In this document: piece by piece, positions 25,901-37,900 of the stretch
Numbering within the stretch: position 1 is the stretch's first letter
Layout: each line of letters starts with the position of its first letter
From: Progne subis subis
Lineage: Eukaryota; Chordata; Aves; Passeriformes; Hirundinidae
Assembly: GCA_022316685.1 (NCBI GenBank)
Contig: JAKJHU010000084.1
Location: 1,993,001 to 2,057,000, forward strand
Direction: 5' to 3'
Length of the DNA stretch: 64,000 nt
Position numbers and translations under genes: made by a program
The notes under the pieces: generated by a model
Database searches by the model: none
What the model saw: the letters and a program-made list of their open reading frames with translations, nothing else
Told to the model about the DNA's origin: nothing

Positions 25901-26377
25901 AGCTGCCTACAGCAGTACCGCAAGCGCTGCATGCAGGACATGCACCAGCGGCTCAGCTTCGGGCCCAAGTTCGGCTTCCTGTGCGAGCTGCAGAACGGGG
26001 AACAGTTCCTGGAGGCCGTGGAGAAGGAGCACAAAACCACCACGGTCATTGTGCACATTTACGAGGACGGCGTCAAGGGCTGCGAGGCCCTCAACAGCAG
26101 CCTGACCTGCCTGGCGGCTGAGTACCCCGCCGTCAAGTTCTGCAAGATCAAGGCCTCCAGCACGGGCGCCGGGGATCGCTTCTCCAGCGAGGTGCTCCCC
26201 TCCCTGCTGGTCTACAAGGCCGGGGAGCTCCTGAGTAATTTCATTAGTGTTTCTGAACAGTTCAATGAGGAGTTTTTTGCTGTGGATGTGGAAGCTTTCC
26301 TAAATGAGTATGGGCTGCTACCTGAGAGGGAGCTTCCAGCACTGGGAAATGGCACGGATGAGCCAGATGTTGAATAA
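22873..26377 (+). CDS. PDC: Phosducin, complete coding region in three exons
   Basis: Phosducin is a cytosolic phosphoprotein of photoreceptors and pineal cells that sequesters transducin beta-gamma and is switched by phosphorylation. Coding exons are 22873-22933, 24604-24764 and 25853-26377, giving 248 residues against 246 in human. Start codon choice follows the conserved MEE start and the acceptor at 22849. Residues 20-35 carry the G-beta-gamma binding helix with the conserved [10 protein letters not shown]. Exon 3 has the MQDMHQ and LSFGP motifs, then the thioredoxin-like domain (about residues 112-230) with HIYEDG and TGAGDRFS. It ends in a short acidic tail. Phases agree at every junction (1 then 0). 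Intron 1 uses a GC donor. At the exon 2/3 junction the residue two before the PKA-site serine (Ser76 here, Ser73 in human) is Met, where mammals have Lys. Each intron holds a CR1 insertion. Identity is near certain from sequence recall; expression is inferred from the family. Confidence 0.96.
23680..23819 (+). mobile_element. CR1 LINE 3' fragment with (TA)n microsatellite
   Basis: CR1 tail in PDC intron 1, from 'ggttggatggggctctgag' to 'cattctatga' at about 23,789. It is followed directly by a TA dinucleotide run at about 23,797-23,819 and a short AC-rich stretch. Confidence 0.85.
24903..25325 (+). mobile_element. CR1 LINE 3' fragment in PDC intron 2
   Basis: A well-preserved CR1 3' segment: 'ggctggagcaccaggagtgg', 'gcctggagaaaaggaggctc', 'ctgctcccagggaatagg' and a degenerate tail near 25,320. 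The 175-codon minus-strand frame at 24,705-25,232 is mostly an antisense shadow of this repeat. Confidence 0.9.
25853..26377 (+). CDS. PDC: PDC terminal coding exon (thioredoxin-like domain)
   Basis: This single large exon encodes 174 residues from MSMQEYEL to the stop at 26375-26377. It includes the PKA-site serine near its start and nearly all of the C-terminal thioredoxin-like fold. The frame stays open upstream to 25745, but that part is intron, because the acceptor 'atatccacag' directly precedes ATGAGCATG. Base composition is clearly richer in GC than the flanking introns. Confidence 0.95.
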   Translation: MSMQEYELIHAAQEDESCLQQYRKRCMQDMHQRLSFGPKFGFLCELQNGEQFLEAVEKEHKTTTVIVHIYEDGVKGCEALNSSLTCLAAEYPAVKFCKIKASSTGAGDRFSSEVLPSLLVYKAGELLSNFISVSEQFNEEFFAVDVEAFLNEYGLLPERELPALGNGTDEPDVE

Positions 26378-26475
26378 TTAGAGCCAGAGTCCTCACTGCT
26401 TCCCTTTCCTCTTCAGTCAGCTGTAAATCAATGTCAGTAACACCCATCCCACTTAGAGAAGGCTGTCTTACTTGT

Positions 26476-26485
26476 AATAAATAAA
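26476..26485 (+). terminator. PDC: PDC polyadenylation signals
   Basis: Two overlapping AATAAA hexamers (26476-26481 and 26480-26485) lie about 100 bases after the PDC stop codon. This would give a very short 3' untranslated region. Other downstream signals may also be used. Confidence 0.7.
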
Positions 26486-28689
26486 GATATAAAAATTGTT
26501 TAACTGTTAACATATGAATTCTACTTACAACACATACAACTGGTAGTCTTGTACATACTTCTATGCCAGCCACAATAGGAAGAACAGCAATGATATTTAA
26601 GAAACAGAGGAAAAACAAATTAAAATTTGAGGGCCCATACCTTGTCTCCACAAAGCACAAGTCCTTCATCTCAGTGGGGACAGGACCAGTCCATCCCTCT
26701 GTCTACACGAAAAGCCATCTCCATGTTCTGGAGTTACAGCAAGTCCTGGCTCCTGGTTCACTTTTTCCAACTTTGGCAGGAACAAGCAATTTTAAGGGCA
26801 GACAAATAGCCCAAAGTCCTTGCATTCCTAAATGGCTCCAGTATCTAGGTCATTATTTTATTCCACATTTAATACTCAATACTGATGCAAAGAGAGAAGT
26901 TAGCTCAGTGCTCCTGTAAGTTTTTCACCCAAACAGCTGACACAGACACAGCATCAGCTGTGAGTTCATCAGTGCTCCCTATGCTGAGCATCAGCATTTA
27001 AAATGCCTGTGAGTTTCTGGAAAAGTATGTTATGCTTACGTAATAACTCTGAATAAAACTTATCAGCTCTCAAAACCTGCCATTGGAAGTGTGAAATATA
27101 TTGGTAGTACATAACCTTACCCTTAAAAACTGTGAAGTATAAGTAAGTACTCACTAGATATTTACTAAACTCAAAAGTTTTAAGTTTTGTTAAAGGAAAG
27201 CTGCTGAGAACAACAATTTAACAATCTGACTGAGAGGAAGACATGGGGTAAACTCACTATAAACATTCCTCTCTCTGATACAAAACAACAAAACATTAGA
27301 AACACTTCAGTGACTTCTGCACACTGGCAAAGGTAAAGGCTGGATTTGATTGGGGATGGAAGTATCTGTATCCTACTAAAGATCTTAACAGCACAGATTA
27401 GCTGATATTTGAGATTATCAAAATGTTAAAGACCATTTCTCTTTTGTTTGTTCTTTTTTAGAAACTATCAAAATGCTATTGAATTTCTACTTTAAACTTT
27501 GTTTTGCCATGGATAACTGTTTTAAGAGAGTTCCAGAAACCTCATGTCAGGTACAAATGAAGTTCCGTATCAGCTGTCATACTATCTTCTCTAACCTGTA
27601 AAACAATTTATGACTTTATTACACCAAGAACAGCATGTTCCCAAAATGTCATGATTTCCATGTAGTAAACTCCTGAGTGAGGGATTGTCCCAAGTCTTTC
27701 TGATGGAACTCTAGGAGGAATAAAGCTTTTCCCTTGGAGGAGTCCTCTCTCCCCTTCCTGAAGCATGAAGTTGACCCCTCAGGTAAAGTCACTTTCATTC
27801 TAGTGTTTCATTTGTCTCTTCAGAACATTTGCAAATCTACCATTTGCAGATGCACCCAATAGCAAGAAAATCCAATGATCTTATAGCAGTTTAGGTAGAA
27901 AATACTGAATTATCTTTTGTCCATCACAAAAGTAACCAGAGTAGCAGGACAAGACTTCTCTTGCATTTTAATGATGCGTTTTGAAGAAGAGACATGGAAA
28001 ATTTCTATCCTCTACACACAAAAAAAAATCTCCATATAAATTGTGAGAACTTAGCTTCCATGAGAACTTTCCCTCTTTATCCAACTTGGTTTAAAAGCTA
28101 TTAGGCTGTACATCAGCAGCCTCATCACATAAGCTTCATTTTTTTGAGAACAAGGCTGAGAGCACAATACTCCATCAATAACACCACAGAAGCTGCACCT
28201 ACAGCTACTGTAAGAAATAAGTTGACAGTCCAATTTAAGAGACAGATTAAATGTGCTTAAGCAGGATTTTCTTCAACCTGTAATTTAAAAAACAAAAACC
28301 AAAGAGCAAACACACATGTGGCACCAAGCCTCAACAGAAGTTCATGATTAATGAAGTGGCAAATAAAACTCTGATCACAGCAGCTATCAGTTTCCACAAG
28401 AGAAAAAAACGCAACCTTAAAAACAAAAAGCAAGATTTGACTCAAACATTTATTACTGTATGAAGGTTTTTGAGTAGCAAACAGTAAACACTTCAATAAG
28501 CACACGGGAACAGCCTTCCTGCTACCCTGGGCTGTGGCTAGTCTTCCTTTTGACCCAAAGTCACAGAGACCCTGAGTCTCCACATATTCTGATGGAGCAG
28601 AGGGGGGAACAAATCATCACTGGTGTCACTGCTGCTCAGACTGAGAGCAAAGCCTCTGGTAGATGCCAGTGTCCTGCTGTCAGCTGGGA
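26486..28689. other. Intergenic DNA after PDC, no gene seen
   Basis: AT-rich unique sequence without coding exons. Mammalian OCLM, a small gene annotated between PDC and ODR4 in human, has no visible counterpart. Confidence 0.5.
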
Positions 28690-29255
28690 CAGTTATTTTT
28701 CCTTCCTGCAGCCTGGATAGGCAGGGCTGTGTTTTGGATTCAGTACAGAATCATTTTGATAACACATTGATGCTTCAGTTGTCGCTGAGCAGAGCTTACC
28801 CCAAGTCAAGGACTCTGCAGTGTCCCAGGCTCTGCCAGCGAGGAGTTGCACCAGAAGCTGGGATGGAGCATGGCCAGGACAGCTGATCCCTCGGGCACAG
28901 GGATATTCCACACCACGGGATGTCATACCCAGTGTGAGAACAGGGGCACTTGGCCAAGGGGGCCGATGGCTGCTGAGGGATGAGCTGGGCATCAGTGCGT
29001 GGGCGCTGAGGGACTGCACTGGGATCACTCATCTGTCTGGATTGTACTCCCCTCTCTCTTTTTATCATCTCCCTTTCATTATTATTATTACTACTGCTAT
29101 TATTATATTGTACTTTATTTCAATTATTAAACTGTTCTTATTGCAATGCAAGAGTTTCATCTTTGTTCCAACCCTCCTGCCCCTTGTCCCAGGGAAGTGA
29201 ACAAGCCCTGTGTGGTCCTTAGTTGCCAGCTAGAGTCAAACTATCACAACCTACC
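28690..29255 (+). mobile_element. Partial LTR of an avian endogenous retrovirus
   Basis: The order of blocks is that of a common avian LTR: 'cctggataggcagggctgtg', then 'ttgataacacattgatgctt', then 'gggatattccacaccacggg', an ATT-rich run (about 29,080-29,110), an ATTAAA signal near 29,128 and an end resembling 'ttagttgccagct'. The 5' terminus is missing or mutated and no internal genes are present. It sits between the convergent ends of PDC and ODR4. The open frames of about 90-126 codons here are LTR shadows. Confidence 0.75.
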
Positions 29256-31854
29256 ACACCAAATGCTGCTCTCAGATGTGAGGAAATTTAAACCTCAGTG
29301 ACCAAGACCACTGAGGCTTTTTAATCTGCATTTTAAAACGCCATGGCACAAAAAATAATGATTCTGTCAAACTATTTCATATCATAAATTTTAGAACTAT
29401 ACCTGGAAGAACCTGATTTTCAGATGTGGAAGTCCACACCATTCCTCTGGACTCTTACATATTAAAGTAAATATATATTTGCAATCATGGACATGGAGTT
29501 TTCTCAGACTGAAAGCTTTGGAAGTATTATAAAGGTAGGAAAAGGATAAACCTACAATGAAACCTGAGCTAGAGTTATGCAGTAGTCAGGAAATAGATTT
29601 TTAAAAGGTTGTTTTCCTTTTCTCTTACACATGCATTTTAATTAATCCTAAAGCCCTCATTTTCTTACGCTATCAATAGTACAAAACAGTACAAGAAAGG
29701 ATGGGTAATGAAATCCCCTCTTATTAGTCCTGTAATTCTTAGACAAGTGAGAACCTGCTTTCTTCTACATCCACTACTTCCTCAAGGCAGGATGACTGGA
29801 AGGCTCAATCTGTAGATACAAGTCAAATTACCCATTTTTATTTTGACAGGATTGATTAATTTGTTATTGCACAGATGGTACTTCAACTGTCTCCTATATA
29901 ATACCTGAAATCTCCAATGGAGCGAACTTCTTTCTTCACCTTCTTCCAAGCCCAAATTGGAAAATTAGTTCCTTGATACCTAGTTAGTTCTAAACTGAAG
30001 GATTAATTTGACCATCACCACAAAGAAAAGGATCATTTACTAAGCACTGAGTAATCTTGCAGAGAGGAAGAAAAAAGAGGAAGAGTTCTTTGCAAGGGGA
30101 TCTCTGGTATAATACATCCCAATAAGGTCTATTTTTGGCACCACAAGTAGTAAACAAGAACAACTATAGGAAGAGTGTTTCAGGACCATTTTCTTCTCTG
30201 GTGTCAGAGATGCTGTACTTCACTTCTGTGGCTGTTTTGTGTTACAGGCAACTAAAGAATAATAATTTTGTATTTTACCTCCAAAAGCACACCCTATTCT
30301 ACTTAAAAGACAAAAGATAGCACCTTTCTTCTAATTACACCCTTGTTCTTCCTTCTAATAGAGACTGTAGCACAGCATTTTTTAAACCACCCAGATTCTG
30401 AAGCATGTTACAAAATTAATCCCATTTTCTGGATAACTCTCAGCCCTGGATGCCATCCTGCCTCCTGATTCCTGCCTATTGATCCCACTCACTGGCAGAG
30501 AATAAAAAGCAATTATAAAACCCACAGCAGCTGAACCCAGTGACTCCATTACAACACTCACCATCTTCCTCCACGAGGCCCCACTTGAGCAATGCTGAGC
30601 ACAGAAGGTCAACACTGTCTTTCAAAATATACTTACAAGACTAAAAGCAGCTCTTTTTTCCAAGCATGTAAAAACAGAATGCACAGCTGAGGCAATAGTA
30701 GTCAAGACACCTTTCTCAGAGTTGCCTTTAATAAATGTAGCCCAGTACATACTTGATTATGCTTTAGAATCAAAGGGTTTATATTTTTTCCCACTGCCTT
30801 CAAACAAAACAAAACAAAACAAAAAAAAAAGAATTTGCATTGGTATTAAAATGCCTTTATTTCTTTTCTGTTGTAGTTTGGGTCCAAGTAAACATCACAT
30901 TTCATATACAAATTCTTTTTATTAGTCTTACTAGAATTCATTCCCTCCATCCACTTTCCTCATGTCAAGTAAACATATAACTGGCCAACATCCCCAGGAG
31001 AATCTCTCCTCATTGAAAGCTCTCTGTTTATAATCTAAAAGTCCTGATTAGTAATAATTTTGATAACTTGCCTGTATCTACAAAGATAACCCACAAGGCC
31101 TGCCTAGGTGTAACTGTTGCTAAAATAGTTAAAATTCCAAGGCAACAATGATTGTATTGGATCTGGACAGAGAAATCCTCATCAGGAGGCACTGAGTCAA
31201 AGGCAGCAGTACACATACAGCTCAGCAATGCCATGCATTTCATTGATTTCTGAATTCTCCCGTCCTGACCCAAGGTATTTACAGGCTGCCTCTAAACTTT
31301 TAGAAACTATTTGTATGCATTTTATGCTACTTAGCCAGTATTATCTAAAACAATGCATATGGTGAAATGCTGGCTTCACTAAAACTAATTTACTCCCAAT
31401 TAACTGTAATAAAATAAGATTTCTCTTAGCAAAGGAACCCTTAAAGCAGGAACTGTCATACCAGGTCATTATGCAGGCTTTACCAATACCCTGAGAAACA
31501 CCAGGAGCAGTATTTTGCATTAAGGGAGCCCGGAGGACGAAAATTAAGGTTCTATATTTGTTTAAGGGACAGAAAATAACATTATCATTCATTTATACAG
31601 AGCGACAGGGTTCGTTTCTTGTAAACCTGATTCACCCTCTACTTGAACCTGTAAGTGCATAATTCTACTTGATCTAGGAAGTACATGATGGAACAAGGTA
31701 ACTGAACCTACCATTACTGTTTACATTGCACATCTACCTGGTGAGATTTAGGCAACAATTCTTAATTACTCATAGATTAACTCCAGCTATTTCCATCTTG
31801 TGAATGGCCAGCACTTCCCAGGAGCTGTAGTGGCTGGAGTTTAACCACTGGAGA
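29256..31854. other. ODR4 3' untranslated region and convergent intergenic DNA
   Basis: No coding exon on either strand. The right-hand part must contain the ODR4 3' untranslated region, read leftward from 31,854. A CAAAA pentanucleotide run lies at about 30,802-30,832. Confidence 0.5.
30918..30923 (-). terminator. ODR4: Candidate ODR4 polyadenylation signal
   Basis: This is the first AATAAA on the minus strand after the ODR4 stop codon, about 0.93 kb downstream. A second lies at 30,856-30,861. Choice between them needs transcript data. Confidence 0.35.
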
Positions 31855-31922
31855 TCAATCACTGAAGTAGTTGAAGGAGAAAATAGACGCCAGGACTGCA
31901 ACAGCAGCTGCCATGACCAGCC
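31855..31922 (-). CDS. ODR4: ODR4 terminal exon encoding the membrane anchor
   Basis: Encodes the last 22 residues after a split glycine codon: a hydrophobic alanine/valine-rich segment followed by the conserved FNYFSD end and TGA at 31857-31855. The 3' splice site (GGATTTAG|GG) lies in the last copy, in transcript order, of a fourfold tandem repeat. The same acceptor string therefore also occurs 48, 98 and 148 nt upstream. Use of the one 48 nt upstream would keep the frame and add 16 residues. The other two shift the frame. Confidence 0.85.
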
Positions 31923-34900
31923 CTAAATCCAGAGAGAACAGGCAGTGAGGGAAGGGCAGCACAAGCAGCCCTAAATCCAGAGAGGGAACAGGCAGTGAGG
32001 GAAGGGCAGCACAAGCAGCCCTAAATCCAGAGAGGGAACAGGCAGTGAGGGAAGGGCAGCACAAGCAGCCCTAAATCCAGAGAGGGAACAGGCAGTGAGG
32101 GAAGGGCAGCATAAGCAGCCAGCAGGCAGGGAGAGGAGGTTGGGTCAGGGGGAATGAGCACAAGGAGAAACAAAAAGAGCTGCCCCCAAAACCACTTTTA
32201 TTAGCATGCTCATTACTGAGGCAGCTGAGGTGACACACAGAAAACCCCAAAACACCTCAGTGATGACGTTTTCCCTCAGTAAGGGAAAACATTTTTACAT
32301 TCAAAGCAAACACATATTTATTGCTCCTATTTAACCTTCCAGTTACTATATTCTATTTCTAGTAATTAATAGAAACCAGAATAACTGCTTTGTTGACTAA
32401 AGTGTAACAATTTCAATGGTTTCAAAGCAGACTCACAGCAAAGAGAGCTGTAATAAGTGCAGACAGATCTCCAAGAGCTGAACGAGGCAGCACCATGGAG
32501 TAGTTGTAATGGAGAGTTCTGTGGCTGGTGTTCCCTGAATTCCTGAGCTGACAATTAGGATGCTGTGGGAGCTAACAGTCCTGAAAGGGCCCACTGCAGG
32601 TTCTGGAGTGCCATAGCAAAAATCTGCAAAGCAACATACCCATATTTTGTTGGAGCTTCAACAGCAACGTTGCTTTTGTCAGCTGTGCCTGTTGTGTGTC
32701 ACTCGGGCTGTCAGCCACCGGGCAAACATCAACTGCATGGAAACCAAGAGAAGAAGGGGAAAATTAACACGTGTGTTTTACAGGGAATTAATGCAAAAGG
32801 CCAAGAACTTCACATCAACTTTATAAAGTGTATTTATGGTAGAAAAAACCAGTTTATTGCAGTAGAAGTGGTACGACAGCAACAGCACAGTGCTAAACTA
32901 TGCTGTAGGGCTGGAAGGGTAAAGGGACAAGATACATTTCAGCAGGAATTGCTCTTCCAAAACTCATTTTCCACACCCTGCTTCCAGAGTAACATTCCCA
33001 ACCCTCTTTGCATAGCCTGGGGAGAATTTGGCTACATGAGAGGGAACTACCAAAATGTACCATTAAGCACCTTCCAAGATCAAAGGTTCCCTTCAGAGCC
33101 ATCTGTCCTGAGTTCAGGGTACATGCAAATCCCACTGCCATGAGAGGATGAGCCTGGCAGCATTTCCCTACCCAACAGCCAGAGATGCATTTTTTTTCCA
33201 ACCACAGAAGTTTCTGTTTGAAGATCCCCTAAAAATACTCTTTCACATGGCATGGAGGACTCATTCCTCTTTAGAGGAATTACTAAATCCTTAGTCTGCC
33301 CAGCCAGGATGTGAGAGAGCTTGAGTCTATTTCCAGGCGGATGGGACTCAAACCTGTATCTATTTCCTTAGCAAGCATCTCCCTAATCAGTTGGCTTTAT
33401 CCAGATTGTTAGAGGGGCAGGAGAGAAAGAAGGGGATTAATCTCCAGTCCTTCAGCCCAACTTGTTTGAGCCACACAGAGGCAGCATGGAATACACCATA
33501 CACCCCTCAGTGACAAGGCTGCTTGCTGGTGGTGGGCTTTCAGTTTGCAACTTTCCTGTTTCCAGGAGTTTGCTAAGACTTGCCAAAAGCTTGGATTACA
33601 ATTCACAATCTACAGCCACAGGCACCTTCTGCACAAGCAGAGGAGAAGACAAGGTGTTTGTCTTGGCAGTGAGAGCTGGATGTGTCTGGGAAGAGCGGGA
33701 CAAGCAGGCTCCAATAAGAGCACGAGCCTAACACTGTTCAGGAGACAAGGAAACCCCCAGCAGTACCAGGTATCAGGGTTTAGAAGGCCATGGGACGCTG
33801 ATTTGAATAAAAACAGATCTCAGTTTCCACAGAAGGGTTGTCCACCGGCAATAAATCACAAATTACATGCTTGAGTAATAAAGCACATCCTTTGTGTGAT
33901 TCATATGCAAATGATTCACAAAGTACTTTCTCTGTCATTAGCTATGGTGGAAATGGATAATCTAGACGTGATCAGAGATGTTTCTGTTGAGTCATGCGGA
34001 TAATTGTCTTCAAAATCTCCTTAAGTCAAACTTGCACAAGACCTGTTACACAAAAACCCCCAAACTAGGGGTTTAAAACCTGTCTTTAGGGTTTTTAGTC
34101 CTAGACCCACTGCATTGGTACAGGATGTACTGCAGCAGAGAAATCAATAACTGTCTGATATGATACTCAGCAGGACAGTGAGATATATAGATATACAGAC
34201 ATTGCTTGGAGATCTCCCTGCAAAAAGCACATACGTGTAAAATCAAAATAACACTATTTCATTGCAGAGTGTGTATTTTGAAGAGAAATTATCAAATATC
34301 CCTGTATCCCACTGGTCCTCAATGAGGCCATGACTAGATTATTATTTCCTTTGTGCCAAGAAAAAAAACTCCCTCAGCAGCCTCAAATATGAGCAGAAGT
34401 CTTCAGCTTGAGTAGAGGAGTTATTAATTGTTGCAATTATAGGTTTTCAGCAAGTATCTTAACTAGCCCAGTAAGAGAACTTCCATCCAGAATTTTAAAT
34501 TCTGTAAAGCATCCCATTATGGGATAATCTGACTGCATTTTTTTGGGCCATCTCTAAAGTCTAGCTCCAGCAGGTTCCTTTCTGCTGTATATTTGATGAG
34601 CAAGTAGGATGCTCTGTGCCCTCTAAATTCAGGTTTCTTTGTGCCCCCCTGTGCTGAGGGGATCTTTGGAAGCTGCATATCAAGGCAGCTGCACATTCCT
34701 CACCTGTTCAGGGGGGGAAAAATAAAAGGACAAAGGGAAAAAGAAAAATAACTTGAGCTATTTAGTTAACACAGGCTTTCATGCTGTCACATTCTGGAAG
34801 ACTTGCACGAGGAGTAGCAAAATTACACTAAAAGAACTTTCATAGCAGATGTTTTCTAGTACCAACTAGATGAATCCTTAATTCTCCAGTTTCCTAACCA

Positions 34901-37900
34901 AGATGGGGAAGTGATTACCACTGCTGAAGTCTTATTTCTGTCTATCCACTCAGGGTATTTAACAGCCCACCCCCCCCACACCAAGGAGGAGCAGGGATTT
35001 AGTAAAGCCAATCAGAAATGCAGAGCTTTCAGTTGCCTGTATTAGAGCACTAAATACCTTGAAATTACTGTGTTAGAGCTATTTAAGGCTTTCATTTATA
35101 AATAGCTCGAGGTTTACTTTCTGTTTTCCACATAGCAATAAAGCATGACCCAGTGGTGTCCCCATTGCTGAGCTGTACAAGCAGTCAAGAGACTAAAACT
35201 GCAGGAGACAGCAGGAGAGCCCAAGTTCAGTAAACACATAAAACTGACCTCAAAAATTCATGTTTTGACTAAAAGCTGCTTAAAAATGAATCTTTTGCCT
35301 ATACTGATTAGATCCTCTTCTTCTGAAGTGAATATTTTAAAGAACAACAAAATCCCAAATTATTGCAAAAGCTCACGTTCTTGAATTTTAGAGAATTCTT
35401 TTTATCAGCAAATTTTCCTCAGAACCTCATTATGAACAGCGTTTCCAGTTAATTCAAGGTAGGTGCCTCAGACCACAGGAACTGTGACACAAACAGAAAG
35501 GCTGATGACAAAGTTCCCGACAAACCAATGACTGAATATTGACTATTAGTAACAAAGTTACAGCTAAGCTTAGAGAAACAAGACATGCTTCCCAAGTCAA
35601 AATGATGCACCTGGAGAAGCCTTTGCACATGAAAAACCACAAACTCTCATTATAACACAAAAACATGTTCACAGCAATAGTTAGACATTTCATACTAAAG
35701 CAACAATTAAAATCAACTCCCATAATTAAATTTTAATTTTTTTTAAGAATACAGAACACTCTGTATGCATTTAACAGGGCTCTTTCTAAAATTACCTTCC
35801 CAGCATGATAAAAGTGTAAAAATAACTTGTGATTTTAATAAACCACTAGTGACTGATGCCTCAACATTAATTATCAGAACGAACATTGCTGTGCTGACAG
35901 CATTATTGATATCACTGCTACTAACAGAGCCCATTCCATGCACAAATGTTATGGTGGTCACCAGGACAAGGCCAGGCTTTCCCAAAATCCCCTTGGCATG
36001 ATTTTTCCTCTCCTCTTCTATGCACTTAATTTAACTTGTGGGGGGGGGTTGTTTGTTTGTTGTTGTTGTTTTAAGAAAATACACACTTACTTTAATTTGC
36101 CTTTCTTTAAAAGAAAAGGAATATAAATCCCCCCCAGTTAACTCTACAAGCAGCCAAGTACAAGAACACCCAAGTTCCTTTTGTGGCAATCGCTTCACAC
36201 CTATTGTTGGTATTAATGTTTGGGATGCCCTGCTGTGAGTGGGAAGACATTTCCTTCCTACCTGCAGCTCACACAGCCTTACATAAGCAATAAAGCTGAA
36301 CTGAATCGCCACCTCTCTCCTCCCACACTTCCATCCACTGCTACAACAATACTCATTTGCTTCTCTAAGCTACACTGATTCCTTAAAGCTCAGTAGTAAT
36401 TAGTTTTAAGAGTATTAAAGTTACTCTAATAATGCCAGAGGGATTTTTATTGGCTTTCCTGTTTTCCTTGAGGTTCCTGTACACCTTTTACTCCTCAAAA
36501 GGATGAGTCAGTTCACTAGCTAACAGGTCTAGTTAAAGCCTGGGGGGAGCTGATTCATTTAGAAAGACGAGAATTTATGGTAAACTCTGAAATTAGGAAA
36601 CTCAAAACCCCCTCCAAGTTAACATGTAAGTCAAGAAGAACATCAATCCTCACAGTTCACCCTGCAGAGCAAGTCACGGTTACATTGCCCAGTTTTTGTC
36701 CCTAAATATCAACATCAAAAAGTGTTCATAGTTCTTATGTGAGAATTAGTGTTGGATTTTTTATTTATTTAAATTAGAAAACTGGAACCTGCAGCTCATA
36801 TGCATGTTGATGGGGGAAAAAAGGGGAGCAAAATCTCTTCCATAAGACCACAGGAAATGTTATTGGGTGCATTCAATGTCATACTTGAATTCTACATTGA
36901 AATCAAAAGGGGAAAAAAAACCCAACAGGGGATGATATAGTCCAGAAATATTCAGAAAGAGGAATCCAGCAACTAGATTACGTCAAAATATCTCTATTAA
37001 ATGGAATACACCAGTCTCATAATCAGACCATAAACCTGTACGACATTCAGTAGAAAATGAGAAGTGCTCTCAATTTTATTTTCATTCCAGGTGAACTATA
37101 AATCTTCAGGTTTGGGCACTGCATTTAGTACTTAAATTAAAACACTCAGAATAAAGAAATGTATTTGGCATTTTTTAAGCATCAGGTTTAGCATCAAAAC
37201 TTCCAGAAAGACACATTAGACTATTATTAATGTTTTGCTAGAAGAATTTTTAAAGTGTTTTTAATTCTGTATTGAAAAAACAGTAATTTGACTACTCACT
37301 CAACTTATTCTAGCTTATCTCAAATCTACGTAGCACTAAAAAAATGAACTATTGAAAGTATAAATATATATATTCATGTAAAAAAATAAAGCTTTACAAG
37401 GTGTTTTTTAAAAGTTTATTTGCCAATAAAGGATGGCCTCTATTTCATGAGCAGAGTGGCACATACAAACCTTGGTTAACCATCTTTTCATGTTTCTACA
37501 GCAGCTCACGGGCTGCTGCAGAAAACCTAAAAACCAACTGAAAAACCAAAATACATGAGAGGAAAAAGAGAAGTCTGTTCCAAGAAACACAAACTGTAAG
37601 AAACTTGACCATTTTCCACAATAGGTTTAAGCTGTAATGAATTGTTATAAATCCCTAGAGTTGCATATGAAGTAAATTGACTTCAGGCATATCCATATCT
37701 GGATAAAACTGGCCTATGCCATTAGTCAGCATCTTCCTAGCCCCTGACCTAGCCTGCCCTGGTTCTCAGGTATTTATTTACCTGTGCTAATGTCCTCAGC
37801 AATGTACATATCTTCAGCTTGCATAGGCTGATCCAACATCTCCACAAAACGTTCCTGGATTTCTGCAGCAGCCTCATCACCAAACTTATAATCACTGAAC

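Noticed and set aside
28693..29200. Frames of 87-126 codons
   Set aside because: They lie entirely in an LTR fragment, which has no coding role.
26486..31854. Counterpart of human OCLM
   Set aside because: No matching short frame was found, and the human gene appears to be lineage-specific.
32565..33143. 192-codon plus-strand open frame, the longest uninterrupted one near ODR4
   Set aside because: It runs antisense across ODR4 exon 12 (32640-32732), has no similarity I recognise and no splice partners. One frame of this length by chance in 64 kb is not surprising.
33930..34020. Minus-strand stretch resembling the ODR4 KTTMLLKIQQ region
   Set aside because: It reads KTIIRMTQQ but lacks a usable donor and acceptor. 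The true exon with correct phase and a better match is at 32640-32732.
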